From: a virus
Strand: one strand, 5' to 3'
DNA length: 34,218 nt
IMG/VR virus record: IMGVR_UViG_3300048928_000418
Span: 1 to 34,218 of that record
The position numbers and the translations under genes were made by a program. Below are positions 17,441-25,775 of this stretch, piece after piece (the stretch's first letter is position 1; every line of letters begins with the position of its first letter). Below the pieces are notes generated by a model, which was not told where the DNA came from, did not search any database, and saw nothing but the letters and a program-made list of their open reading frames with translations.

Positions 17441-18217
17441 ATGTTCACAGAATTCAAGTTCTCGCCGTCCGCCATCAACCAGCTGGCGGCCGAGTGGGCG
17501 GATCGATTCCACCGCGCCAACCCGGGCGTCGACGCGCTGCACTTTGCTGCCGACACGATCGCGGGCCGCCTGCGGGACAAGCCGGCGAGCTACCTGCAGT
17601 ACGGCCCCTACTGGTGGTCGGTGAAGCGCGTGCTGCGCCTCATGCTGGTGGAAGACTTCGGCCCGGCCGACGATGCCGGTCTGCGCGCCGAGTACGGCGA
17701 CGGCCTGCACTTCTACGCTCGGCTGACGGCGGCAGAGCAGTTCCGCGACTACTACCTGCAGCGCTTCCTGGCGGGCGCCGACCGCTTTGACCTCGATGCG
17801 GACGGCGAGCATTCCTATGTGCTGTTCGACTCCGACATGGAGGTGCGCCGCCTGGGCGCCAAGCACCCGTTGCGCGTCTCGGCCGCGATGGAGGCCACCG
17901 ACGACCCCGACCCCATCCCCTCGCTGGATGACGCGGGCCCTGGACCGACAGGCGCGCACGGCACGCCGTTCGCGGTGAAGTTCGAGCACGACGCTGCACT
18001 CTGGACTGCGCACGTCTACGCGGCAGACGCGGCGGCCGCCGATGCGAAGCTGCTTGCGCTGCAGGCCAGCCAGCGGGTGGGCCGGGCGATCGACTACGCG
18101 AAGGCGGCAGGGGATGCTGTGCTGGATAGCTCGACCTCCGCCGAGCCGCTGTTCGTGGACCTGGCGCGGCGCACCGTGTCGGAGATGGCGCCTACCGGGG
18201 CTCTTGCGCTGCCTTGA
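17441..18217 (+). CDS. Hypothetical protein (258 aa)
   Basis: Starts 19 bases after the DarB-like stop with GAAGGG at 17429-17434, so it is likely co-transcribed with it. The first half is alpha-helical and aromatic (SYLQYGPYWWSVKRVLRLML, then EQFRDYYLQRFLAGADRF). A proline/aspartate linker (TDDPDPIPSLDDAGPGPTG) separates it from a second small domain (FAVKFEHDAALWTAHVYAAD). I do not recognise a family. Linkage to the antirestriction gene suggests an associated polyvalent or virion-packaged protein. Its last 26 bases overlap the convergent ribbon-helix-helix gene. Confidence 0.7.
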   Translation: MFTEFKFSPSAINQLAAEWADRFHRANPGVDALHFAADTIAGRLRDKPASYLQYGPYWWSVKRVLRLMLVEDFGPADDAGLRAEYGDGLHFYARLTAAEQFRDYYLQRFLAGADRFDLDADGEHSYVLFDSDMEVRRLGAKHPLRVSAAMEATDDPDPIPSLDDAGPGPTGAHGTPFAVKFEHDAALWTAHVYAADAAAADAKLLALQASQRVGRAIDYAKAAGDAVLDSSTSAEPLFVDLARRTVSEMAPTGALALP

Positions 18218-18419
18218 TCAGCGCGGCGGTGATCACGCGCTTGACGGCGCCCTTGGCGGGCTCGCCATCGCGCGCAATGAGGTCGGCCAGCGCCTGCGCG
18301 CCTGGCGGCTCCAGGTCCACGATGACGCGGCGCCCGCCGCGCTCGTCCAAGTCGTCGCGGTAGCGCTTCATTCGCGCGCTCAAGGGTTGCGGCGCGGTGC
18401 CAGCGGGTAGTCGAGCCAT
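18192..18419 (-). CDS. Small ribbon-helix-helix-like DNA-binding protein
   Basis: A 75-residue basic protein on the opposite strand to its neighbours. GGRRVIVDLEPPGAQAL is a short beta strand followed by helix 1; DLIARDG is the turn; EPAKGAVKRVITAALIKAA is helix 2. This is the Arc/MetJ/CopG layout, so it is probably a dimeric DNA-binding regulator. I chose the ATG at 18419 because a TATACA -10-like box lies just upstream; the frame stays open further upstream, but that part is antisense to the portal start. There is no ribosome binding site, so the mRNA may be leaderless. The 3' end overlaps the 17441-18217 gene tail to tail. Targets are unknown; palindromes at 10588 and 26375 are candidates. 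Confidence 0.65.
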   Translation of the reverse strand: MARLPAGTAPQPLSARMKRYRDDLDERGGRRVIVDLEPPGAQALADLIARDGEPAKGAVKRVITAALIKAAQEPR

Positions 18420-18427
18420 GGCGCGAG

Positions 18428-18433
18428 TGTATA
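18428..18433 (-). promoter_or_regulatory. -10-like box for the small regulator, possibly leaderless
   Basis: TATACA on the minus strand, ending eight bases before the ATG at 18419. A start site at the usual distance would fall at or next to the start codon. No convincing -35 is visible. Confidence 0.35.
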
Positions 18434-18446
18434 TGGAAACGGTAAT

Positions 18447-18460
18447 CGGGAAAGGTGGCC
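18447..18460 (+). promoter_or_regulatory. Recurrent intergenic element, copy 5
   Basis: CGGGAAAGGTGGCC, 41 bases upstream of the portal ATG and 28 bases upstream of the divergent small regulator start. It is followed by TCTCCCGGTG, similar to the sequence after copy 3. Confidence 0.5.
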
Positions 18461-18487
18461 TCTCCCGGTGGCCGGGGGCAGGGGACC

Positions 18488-20203
18488 ATGAAACGTCTCG
18501 CAATTCCGCCCAGGCCATCACACATGCAGCAGCCGCCACCGAAGCAGAAAATCCGATGGGTGCCGGCCGCCGTTCGGAGGTTCTTCGGCCGTGACCAGGT
18601 GGGGCAGGTCGAGCAGATCGGCCTGCAGTACTCCGACTACACCACGACGGCCGCGCTGACGGGTGGCAGCGGCCCCAACGGCGCTCGCTCGCGCCAGCTG
18701 ATCTACCAGAAGTACCAGCAGATGTCCGCCGACCCGCTGGTGTCCGGCGCGGTCCGCCTGCATGTCACATCGGCCCTGGGCGGGCACGAGACATCGGGCG
18801 ACCTCGTGTTCATCGAAGCCACGGCCGAGGCCAAGAAGGACGACAAGCTTGCGGCCATGGTCAAGGAACTGAGCGACGAGTTGGCGCCCATCTTCAACCG
18901 CATGGCGTTCCCTGCGGCCTACAACGCGGCGATCTACGGCGACGCCTACGCGCGGCTCTACACGAAGGACCGCGTGGGCGTCACGGACATGCGGATCGAT
19001 GAGTTGATGATGCCGGCGCTGTGCATCCCCTTCGAGCAGGGCAACAAGACGCGCGTGGTGCGCATCGCTACGGGCTCCAAGCTGCACGCGACGCTGACCA
19101 TGGACCAGGTCGCGCGCGTGAAGATGCCGCGGATGCTGTACACGCCGCAGCCCCTGGCCATCGAGAAGGCGTGGCGCGACGACATCGAGCAGGACGACGC
19201 CGACAAGCTGCAGCTGATGCCCTCGCTGGTCGGCGGCTCGTTCCTGGCCGACGCGGAAACCCAGTACAACAACTTCGCCGCGGCCCTGGCCGGGCTTGTC
19301 GGTCAGCGCATCCTCGACTCGATCGATGAGTCCATCTTCTCGGCCAACGTGACCGGGATGACGAAGGAGCAGCGGCAGGTCTTCCTGACATCGCTGGAGC
19401 GCATGCTGCAGCGGTCCAAGAAGATCGCAGAGGAAGCGCTGAAGTCGGGCCAGTCGGTGCTGCAGCGCATCCGGCACATCCTGCCGGTGTGGGGCGAGAA
19501 GCAGGTCGTGGGCGTTCAGGGCGTCAACTCTGGCGGCGCCACGGGCACGGGCCGCGCCGGCAACCTGGGCGTCGATGACGTGATGTTCCACGCCAAGCTG
19601 CTGTGCGGCGCGCTGGGCATCGACATCTCCATGCTGGGCTTCGCGGACCTCATGAGCGGTGGCCTGGGCGATGGCGGGTTCTTCCGCACCTCGGCCCAGG
19701 CGGCCGAGCGCTCGCGCGCGCTGCGCGTGTCCCTGGCGGAGTTCTTCTACCACGTCATCGACGTTCACCTGATCAAGAAGACCGGCACCTCGTTCGCCGA
19801 ATCGGAGCGGCCATTCAAGGTCAACTTCTACGGCACGATCAGCGCGCTGGAGGCCGAGCGCGCCAAGACCCTGCTGGACGCCGTGAACTCGGCGATGCTG
19901 ATGGCCCAGTGCTTCGACCTGGTGAAGAACATCGGCATGGAAGAGGCCGCCATGGCCAACCTGTTCGAGAAGGTCATGAAGCTCGACGCGGAAGACGCGA
20001 AGATGTACGCCAAGGCGATCGCCAAGGCCAAGAAGGAGGCTGACGCGAAGGAGGCGGCGGCCAATGCAGGCGGCGCCTTCGGCGGGGGCGGTGCGCCGGC
20101 GTTCGGTGACGGTGACGACGACGAGCCCGGGGGCGAGCCCATGCCAGGCGGCAAGGCCAAAGCCGCGCCCGGCGCGCCCAAGCCGGTCCCGGTCGGAGCG
20201 TGA
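18488..20203 (+). CDS. Portal protein
   Basis: A 571-residue protein with the features of myovirus portal proteins: ADPLVSGAVRLHVTSALGG near residue 80, where portal N-terminal domains describe non-overlapping domains of the ring, then IFNRMAFPAAYNAAIYGDAY, a long alpha/beta core, DDVMFHAKLLCGALGIDISM, and FFRTSAQAAERSRALRVSLAEF before a long C-terminal helix. The acidic Gly/Pro tail (GDGDDDEPGGEPMPGG) is low complexity. It would form the dodecameric ring at the capsid vertex through which DNA is packaged. ATG 18488 is preceded by AGGGGA; ATG 18524 is an alternative. It begins a plus-strand run with the next two genes, one base apart and then overlapping. Confidence 0.8.
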   Translation: MKRLAIPPRPSHMQQPPPKQKIRWVPAAVRRFFGRDQVGQVEQIGLQYSDYTTTAALTGGSGPNGARSRQLIYQKYQQMSADPLVSGAVRLHVTSALGGHETSGDLVFIEATAEAKKDDKLAAMVKELSDELAPIFNRMAFPAAYNAAIYGDAYARLYTKDRVGVTDMRIDELMMPALCIPFEQGNKTRVVRIATGSKLHATLTMDQVARVKMPRMLYTPQPLAIEKAWRDDIEQDDADKLQLMPSLVGGSFLADAETQYNNFAAALAGLVGQRILDSIDESIFSANVTGMTKEQRQVFLTSLERMLQRSKKIAEEALKSGQSVLQRIRHILPVWGEKQVVGVQGVNSGGATGTGRAGNLGVDDVMFHAKLLCGALGIDISMLGFADLMSGGLGDGGFFRTSAQAAERSRALRVSLAEFFYHVIDVHLIKKTGTSFAESERPFKVNFYGTISALEAERAKTLLDAVNSAMLMAQCFDLVKNIGMEEAAMANLFEKVMKLDAEDAKMYAKAIAKAKKEADAKEAAANAGGAFGGGGAPAFGDGDDDEPGGEPMPGGKAKAAPGAPKPVPVGA

Positions 20204-20204
20204 C

Positions 20205-21182
20205 ATGGCCCTGCTGAACATCAACCCGGCGGCGATCGGCAAGACCATCGCGGCCACGGCCGGCGGCCGGCTTGCGCAGGCCGTGGCGCAGGCCGCTTCG
20301 CCCAAGGTGGTGCAGGACGTGCAGCGCGTGCTCAAGATCGGCAACCTCGCCGGCAACGTGCTGGGCTTGCGCACCGGCATGAGCGCGCTGGACAACCTGC
20401 TGGGCCTGACGGGTGGCACCGAGGACACGCCCTCGGCGGCTCTGGGTGGCCTGACCCTGAACCAAGCCCGCGCCGTGCACGCGCAGCTGCAGGCGGCGCG
20501 CATCGCGCGCAAGAACCTGTTCTTCCTGCGCATCGAGGACGCGAACCCGCCGCGTGGCAGCTACCAGCCGGCGGCACAGGGCCAGGGTGGTGGGCTGGCC
20601 GGCCTGGTGCAGTCGCGCCTGGGCGGCGCCCTTGGCACTGTCACGAAGGGCATCACGAACGGCGTCTCCAGCGTGCTCGGCGGCGGCGCGGGCGCCGCTG
20701 CTGGCGGCTTCGCGCGCTCCCTCATCAACGGCGCGCTGGGCGGCGGAAACTCCATCGCGCAGATCGCCCTGAACACCTTCGACATGATGGCGATCGACGT
20801 GAGCTATGGCACGTCGCTGGTCAGCGAGCACACCCAGGTGGGCGGCAGCTTCATCGACAAGCCGATGGGCCTCAACCCCACCGAACTGTCGGTGCAGACC
20901 ATGGACGATGAAGCCGGCACGCTGAAGCGCTGGTTCGAAGGCAAGGTGGCCCAGGTCGCGCATGCCGATGGCACGTTCGGCCTGCCCTGGGAATACCTCG
21001 TGCAGATCGAGGTGGTGCACGCCATCCCATCCGAGCAGGTCCAGGGCTGGGAGTCGGCCTACCGCAAGGTGCTGCGGCTGCGGCCCGAGAGCATTCAGGT
21101 CGACCAATCTCGCCGCGAACAGGCTGTGATGGAGATGGGCCTGGTCTTCAAGCAGTTCGACGGCTTCATGGGCACGATTTAA
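20205..21182 (+). CDS. Putative baseplate/tail-tube initiator-like structural protein
   Basis: A 325-residue protein beginning MALLNINPAAIGKTIAATA one base after the portal stop. The first half is Gly/Ala-rich with hydrophobic stretches (GGFARSLINGALGGGNSIAQ). The second half is a beta-rich domain: GGSFIDKPMGLNPTELSVQT, LPWEYLVQIEVVHAIPSEQV, LRLRPESIQVDQSRRE and MGLVFKQFDGF. That pattern resembles tail tube or tube initiator folds of contractile tails, as in T4 gp54/gp19. This is a judgement from general pattern and context rather than a clear motif. The stop overlaps the next start (TAATG). Confidence 0.5.
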   Translation: MALLNINPAAIGKTIAATAGGRLAQAVAQAASPKVVQDVQRVLKIGNLAGNVLGLRTGMSALDNLLGLTGGTEDTPSAALGGLTLNQARAVHAQLQAARIARKNLFFLRIEDANPPRGSYQPAAQGQGGGLAGLVQSRLGGALGTVTKGITNGVSSVLGGGAGAAAGGFARSLINGALGGGNSIAQIALNTFDMMAIDVSYGTSLVSEHTQVGGSFIDKPMGLNPTELSVQTMDDEAGTLKRWFEGKVAQVAHADGTFGLPWEYLVQIEVVHAIPSEQVQGWESAYRKVLRLRPESIQVDQSRREQAVMEMGLVFKQFDGFMGTI

Positions 21183-23197
21183 TGGCCATCTTCAAGAGCG
21201 ACAGCCAGGGCTTCCTCATCGGCGAGGTGATCAAGTCTGGCCGCGAGGCCGCGCAACACCAGCAGCAGTCCATCCGTGTGTGGTCGGCGATCCGCTCGGA
21301 CGTGCGCGCGATCGCGCGAGCCATGGGCCTACAGGCAGCCACCACGCGACGCGCGGCCAACAGCCCGGCCAGCGCCCGCCCGGTTGCAACGCCCTCGCGG
21401 TCGGGCGTGCGTGGCGCTCGCACGGCCGGTGGCAACCACGTCGGCGGCGCTGCCGGCGCGGCAGTCAACACGACGCGATCGCCCGCGGTGGCGATCCCCG
21501 GCCGCAGTGCCGCTGCGCGGGCCACACTGAGCGCGCGCGCCACTGCAGAGCCCGTGACGCCACAGCGGGCTGCGAACGGGCGTTTCGTCGCCAACGCCAA
21601 GCGCAACAACGCACCGACCGAGAAGAGCGATCCCGGCAGCGCACCGGCCATTGGCGGCAACATGAAGCGGATGGCCGACAGCATCGGCCAGATGTCCACG
21701 GCGCTCCAGTCCACCGAGGGCCTGGACCCCACGCTGAACGCCGCCAAGGAAATCAAGGATGTCGTCAGCCCGCTCGGGCGTGGCTTGTTCACGATGTTCG
21801 GCCGGAATGCCGAGCGCAAGAAGGAGCGCTGGTACTCGCGCTTCCTCAAGGCGCTGACGCCGAAGAAGGCAGAGACGCCGCAGGCCGGCGGCGGGGGCGG
21901 CGGTGGGCTGCTGGGCGGCATGCTGGGCGGCGGCCGCGCGCTCGCCGTGGTACCACTGATGCTGGTCGGCCTGCTGGGCCGCATGTTCGCGCCGATCGCT
22001 GCAGCGTGGGCTGCGTTCGAGCTGGGCCAGTGGCTTGGCGGGCGCATCTACAAGTGGCTGGACGAGTCCGGCCTCATGGGCAAGATCTTCGACGCCTTCG
22101 ACTCCATCAAGGGCTTCTTCAAGTCCAAGTGGGGCGAGGTGCAGGCCGGTGTCAAGAGCTTCAACGCGGCGCGCGAGGAAGCGCGGGCAGGGCCAGCTGC
22201 GAAGGTGGATGCCAGCGGTCGCGCCATCAGCGATCCGCGGCGCCTGGACCAGCAGGAGGCGAAGCCGAAGACGCTGGCCCAGGCCGCCGGCGCCATTGTT
22301 GGCAACTTCCAGCGCGGCCAGGACTACATGGCCGGCAAGGGCGGACGAAACGCGGCCGAGGACCGCGCGCTCGCTACCGGCGCATCCTACTCGGCCGGCA
22401 ACATCCGCGGCCTGGACGACGCGCAGACGCGCGCCCTGGTGGCATCGACGGCCCTGACCGAGAGCGGCGGCGGCAAGCTCGGGGTCATCAACAGCGCGGG
22501 CTACATGGGCCGGTATCAGGCCGGCGCCGGATGGCTCGCAGACGCAGGGCTCATCAACGGCGGATCGGCCGCGGTGAAGGCCGCCATGAAGGCCGATGGC
22601 TTCACCAACGAGTACAAGTGGGGCCAGTCCGGCGGCATGACCCGGTTCTTGAAGGACGACAAGAACTGGGCCGGCGACATGAACTACCAGAAGTACCTGG
22701 GCAGTGCCGCCGCGCAGGACGCCGCGTTCAAGAAGAACAGCGACGCCGCCTACGGGCAGATGCTGAAGAACGGCACGATCAACGCCGGCACCAGCCAGGA
22801 ACAGATCGCTGGCTTGCTGAAGGCCCGGCACATCGCCGGCATGGGCGGAGCGATCGCCGTGTCCAAGGGCGGCACCGGCGCCGCCGATGCGAACGGCACG
22901 AGCGCGCGGAAGTACTTCGATGACGTGGCCGGCGATCGCAACGGCTTCCTCAAGTCGTTTCGCGTCGGCGAGGTCGCGCCCGCGGCGCCGGTGATCCCCA
23001 GGCCGGCGCAGCCCTCGATTCCGCCTTCGGTGCCGGCAACCATCCCGCCGGTGCCGGATGTGCCCGCGCCGCCGCAGAAGCTCAACTCGGACTCTGGCTC
23101 CGGCCGCTCCGTGTCGGTGGTGATCCCCAAGGAAATCGGCCAGAACATCGGCGACCGCTCGCTGGCGCACATCGCGACCGGCGGCCTGGGCGGGTAG
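21182..23197 (+). CDS. Tail-associated muralytic (lysozyme/transglycosylase-like) protein
   Basis: A 671-residue protein. Residues 1-230 are Ala/Arg-rich and low complexity. A Gly-rich hydrophobic stretch at about 237-285 (GLLGGMLGGGRALAVVPLML and GLLGRMFAPIAAAWAAFEL) could be a membrane-active helix. From about residue 395 a lysozyme-superfamily domain follows: ALVASTALTESGGGKLG, with E427 the likely catalytic acid, then INSAGYMGRYQAG, as in phage enzymes with a single catalytic Glu. It ends in a Pro-rich tail with PRPAQPSIPPSVPATIPPVP. It probably opens a hole in peptidoglycan during injection. The hydrophobic segment could equally mark a tape-measure or baseplate hub component. Its stop is one base from the stop of the convergent minus-strand operon. 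Confidence 0.7.
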   Translation: MAIFKSDSQGFLIGEVIKSGREAAQHQQQSIRVWSAIRSDVRAIARAMGLQAATTRRAANSPASARPVATPSRSGVRGARTAGGNHVGGAAGAAVNTTRSPAVAIPGRSAAARATLSARATAEPVTPQRAANGRFVANAKRNNAPTEKSDPGSAPAIGGNMKRMADSIGQMSTALQSTEGLDPTLNAAKEIKDVVSPLGRGLFTMFGRNAERKKERWYSRFLKALTPKKAETPQAGGGGGGGLLGGMLGGGRALAVVPLMLVGLLGRMFAPIAAAWAAFELGQWLGGRIYKWLDESGLMGKIFDAFDSIKGFFKSKWGEVQAGVKSFNAAREEARAGPAAKVDASGRAISDPRRLDQQEAKPKTLAQAAGAIVGNFQRGQDYMAGKGGRNAAEDRALATGASYSAGNIRGLDDAQTRALVASTALTESGGGKLGVINSAGYMGRYQAGAGWLADAGLINGGSAAVKAAMKADGFTNEYKWGQSGGMTRFLKDDKNWAGDMNYQKYLGSAAAQDAAFKKNSDAAYGQMLKNGTINAGTSQEQIAGLLKARHIAGMGGAIAVSKGGTGAADANGTSARKYFDDVAGDRNGFLKSFRVGEVAPAAPVIPRPAQPSIPPSVPATIPPVPDVPAPPQKLNSDSGSGRSVSVVIPKEIGQNIGDRSLAHIATGGLGG

Positions 23198-23198
23198 G

Positions 23199-23444
23199 TC
23201 AGGCGCCGGGCGCTGGCGACTTCGTGGCGGGGATGCGCACCGTGTAGCCAGCGGCTTCCAGCGCCGGCACATCCTCGGCGTGCACGGCCCAAAACGGGCC
23301 AGGCCGCACGTTGTCGCCCATGTGCATGATGGCCCGCGCCGGCAGCGTGGTCATCATCTTCTTCATGTGCCTGTCGTCGTTGAACGCGATGCAGTCGTGG
23401 CGCATGACGCCTTTGGCCTGCAAATCGCGCAGCAGGAAATTCAT
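23199..23444 (-). CDS. Small hypothetical protein (81 aa)
   Basis: The last gene of the minus-strand operon, beginning MNFLLRDLQAKGVMRHDC, with GVMRHDCIAFNDDRHMKKMM and AVHAEDVPALEAAGYTVR. Three Met/His-rich stretches stand out, but no cofactor motif is clear. The frame is open upstream, but the start at 23444 overlaps the stop of the upstream gene by four bases (ATGA), which is typical of coupled genes. Its purpose is unknown. Small minus-strand phage genes of this sort are often early host-takeover factors. Confidence 0.65.
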   Translation of the reverse strand: MNFLLRDLQAKGVMRHDCIAFNDDRHMKKMMTTLPARAIMHMGDNVRPGPFWAVHAEDVPALEAAGYTVRIPATKSPAPGA

Positions 23445-24418
23445 GGCTTCCGCCCTCCATCTTTGGCGGCCTGGGCTTCGTCGCAGTTCACCGAGTTCAA
23501 CCAGCCCGAGCTGGTCCGGCTCGCCTGCTCTGAGGGTAGAAATTCGGCGGCGTCCGCAAGCGGCTTGGTCTTCTTTTTGCGCTCGGCCTCGGCCAAGAAG
23601 TCTTCCCAGGATGCGTGCCCAGGGACGAACTCGGCTTCGACCACGCCGCCGTCCAGCCTCCATTGCAGCGCGAGATGGCCCTCGTGGGTCATGAACACGA
23701 CGGCATCGGCCAGTCGGAGCGCTGGCCCAGTCGCGCGCAGAAGTGCCAGAGACTCCTGATCCAGGGGTTGTCCGCCGTTGGCCCCGTCCCAGCCTGTTTT
23801 CGATGTGGCGAACGCCGCAATGCGCTGCTCCTGGTCTGCCGTCAACGACATGTCTGGTGCCTCGCGCCGCCGCAGCTCATTGCAGAATCTGCCCCACGAG
23901 CCCCAGGTCGGAAACACGGGCGGTGCAACGTCATCGATCAGCGGCGTGCGCACGGCGCCGGCCTCGGAAGCCAGTTCGGCGTACTGCCCGTCGCTCAGAT
24001 CGCCATCGACCGCTACCACCACCTGTGCCTGGGGATCGGAAACCTGGGCGGCCGTCTTGTGCTCGGCAAGCAGGTTCTCGACGCCCCAGACGATCTTCTG
24101 GTGAAACACTTTCGCATCGACGGTGGGCGCGTTGTAGCCACCCGCGCCAAGCCAGCAAGCCAGCTGCCGCAGCACCTGCTCGGCTTCGGTCTCGTTCTCG
24201 GCGTAGTTCATGAAGTAGCCCGGACGCAGCGGGTCTTGCATGGGGTCAATGCCTTTCGACGGCTCGGCCGCTGGCGCAGATGCGAGTGCGTCGTGCGCGG
24301 CCAGCAGTTCCCGCGCGAACTCCAGATAGCAGATGGTCGTGGCGTTGGGCTCCACGATGCGATGCTTGTAGTACAGACCGCGGATCAGGTCATCGCTCAG
24401 CGATTCACGGGGTTGCAT
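23441..24418 (-). CDS. Hypothetical protein with GWDGxxG-type C-terminal domain
   Basis: A 325-residue acidic protein starting MQPRESLSDDLIRGLYY, with AGGAG seven bases before the ATG. The N-terminal region contains CYLEFARELLAAHDAL, a short helix common in phage accessory proteins. The C-terminal region has KTGWDGANGGQPLDQESLAL followed by FMTHEGHLALQWRLDGGVV, a pattern seen in a widespread uncharacterised domain with GWDG and a 'G-x-L-x-x-W' strand in phage and mobile elements. No catalytic residues are evident. Its start overlaps the upstream gene by 14 bases. Confidence 0.6.
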   Translation of the reverse strand: MQPRESLSDDLIRGLYYKHRIVEPNATTICYLEFARELLAAHDALASAPAAEPSKGIDPMQDPLRPGYFMNYAENETEAEQVLRQLACWLGAGGYNAPTVDAKVFHQKIVWGVENLLAEHKTAAQVSDPQAQVVVAVDGDLSDGQYAELASEAGAVRTPLIDDVAPPVFPTWGSWGRFCNELRRREAPDMSLTADQEQRIAAFATSKTGWDGANGGQPLDQESLALLRATGPALRLADAVVFMTHEGHLALQWRLDGGVVEAEFVPGHASWEDFLAEAERKKKTKPLADAAEFLPSEQASRTSSGWLNSVNCDEAQAAKDGGRKP

Positions 24419-24830
24419 GGGAATCTCCTGGGGTGGCGGGCGGCTGGCAGTGGGGGCCGAGCATGGCGCGCAGCTTGCCCAGGTCCTGCCCGCAGCGCGC
24501 GTAGGCGTCGCTGAAGGCGTCTCGCTCGACGCCGTAGTAGTAGCAAGGTGCCTCGGCCGTCAGCGAGTAGTTGTGCGCCAGCGTGAGAAAGCCGCGCAGG
24601 AACTCAAGCGGGACCGATGTGTAGCCCTCGGGGGTGTGAGCGAGCGCAGCACGAGCGCTGCTGCGCGCTGCATCCAGTTCGTCAAGCGCCTCCTGCATGC
24701 CTGGGATGGCAATGGCGGCGCTGTAGGCGGCGGCGTCAAGCAGGCTGGCGCGGCGGTCGCATGCGGCGTCCAATCGCTGCAGGGCGGCCCGCAGGTCCAG
24801 TGCCGCACCTTGTTCTGTTTGGTTGGTCAT
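24405..24830 (-). CDS. Hypothetical helical protein (141 aa)
   Basis: Begins MTNQTEQGAALDLRAALQRL and is mainly alpha-helical: RRASLLDAAAYSAAIAIPG and EALDELDAARSSARAAL. A segment follows with SVPLEFLRGFLTLAHNYSLT and CYYYGVERDAFSDAYARCG. The frame is open upstream to 25055, but the start at 24830 overlaps the stop of the upstream gene by four bases (ATGA), so I take it as the real start. No family recognised. It overlaps the next gene by 14 bases, consistent with a coupled operon. Confidence 0.6.
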   Translation of the reverse strand: MTNQTEQGAALDLRAALQRLDAACDRRASLLDAAAYSAAIAIPGMQEALDELDAARSSARAALAHTPEGYTSVPLEFLRGFLTLAHNYSLTAEAPCYYYGVERDAFSDAYARCGQDLGKLRAMLGPHCQPPATPGDSHATP

Positions 24831-25165
24831 GACGTTTCCAGGGATTTTGCGGGCGCTGGTTCTGCCGGAAGCGGCCGCAGCATCTCGTCTTTGGCGTCGT
24901 CGCCAGGGTCGCGGATGGGGCGCAGCCAGCAGTCCGGGACTGCGCCATAGCGGGTCTCGCGCGTCTCGCCTCCTCGCAGGGCTGCGCGCACAGGCGGCCC
25001 CAGAAGTTTGACGACCCACGCAGGGGTGGCCGGGTCGCCGGCGGCAGCGCGCCATCCGTCTGGCAGCGCATAGCGCTTGAGCGGCTCGCGGCGCAGCACC
25101 TCCACCATCCGGCCGTACAGGTGTTGGTGAACGATGCGGGCGAGGTCGCCGGGCTTGCAGTTCAT
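24827..25165 (-). CDS. Small conserved phage-type hypothetical protein
   Basis: 112 residues beginning MNCKPGDLARIVHQHLYG. The opening CKPGDLA and the later VPDCWLRPIRD are phrases I recognise from small accessory proteins in phages of high-GC Proteobacteria; no function is known to me. It has WVVKLLGPP in the middle and a Pro/Ala-rich charged tail. The ribosome binding site GGAG is 10 bases upstream. The stop overlaps the next gene's start (TGA/ATG). The short beta-like N-terminus suggests a small SH3-type barrel, which is inference. Confidence 0.6.
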   Translation of the reverse strand: MNCKPGDLARIVHQHLYGRMVEVLRREPLKRYALPDGWRAAAGDPATPAWVVKLLGPPVRAALRGGETRETRYGAVPDCWLRPIRDPGDDAKDEMLRPLPAEPAPAKSLETS

Positions 25166-25199
25166 GGTGTTCTTCTCCGGGTCGGCAGGGGGTAGAAGG

Positions 25200-25748
25200 T
25201 CAGGCGGTTAAGCGCTTGTGGACCGGCGTCGCGGATGTGGCGCTGGCCATGGCCACGATCTGTCGGGCCCGGGCTCGCTCCTCGGCGGTGGGCTCATCAG
25301 ATGGCTCGCTCGACGTGTCGCGGAACAGCGCGTTCGCCTGCACAAAGGCAGAGAAGGCAATCTCGAGATGGTCGGCGAGCGCGGGCCGCAGGGCCTCAAT
25401 GTGCAGCTCGATCTCCACGGCCTCGGCAGGCGTTGTCTCGATGCCGAGCAACTTCGGCTTGTCGTGGCTGCGGTAGCTGTCGAACTGGCTGTTCAACACC
25501 TTGGCGGCGATCTGGCGTATCAACCGCTTGTCGAGCGTGCCGCGCGCGGCGAACCACCGAAGTTCGCGCTTTTCGCCGATCAGGTCGCGCATGGTCATGC
25601 CGTGCCTGTCCAGCATCTTCTCCAGCATGCGCTGGGCGTTCTCCTTCTCGCCGCCTTCGCCGCGCTCGGCCAGGGCCAGCAGCTTGCGCATGCGCGCTTG
25701 GACCTTCGCGTCGGCCGGGCTCGTGGTGGTGCTCATGTGCTGTGCCAT
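25200..25748 (-). CDS. DUF2786-like protein
   Basis: 182 residues. Residues about 18-55 match the DUF2786 pattern found in phage and mobile element proteins: RMRKLLALAERGEGGEKENA, then QRMLEKMLDRHGMTMRDLIG. The rest contains RWFAARGTLDKRLIRQIAAK and a helical C-terminus. DUF2786 proteins have no proven activity; association with nucleic acid handling is often suggested. I used the ATG at 25748; ATG 25736 is an alternative, and neither has a good ribosome binding site. It lies 27 bases after the stop of the first gene of the minus-strand operon. Confidence 0.65.
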   Translation of the reverse strand: MAQHMSTTTSPADAKVQARMRKLLALAERGEGGEKENAQRMLEKMLDRHGMTMRDLIGEKRELRWFAARGTLDKRLIRQIAAKVLNSQFDSYRSHDKPKLLGIETTPAEAVEIELHIEALRPALADHLEIAFSAFVQANALFRDTSSEPSDEPTAEERARARQIVAMASATSATPVHKRLTA

Positions 25749-25775
25749 GTGTCAGCGGGTAGGGAGGGGCGGCGA

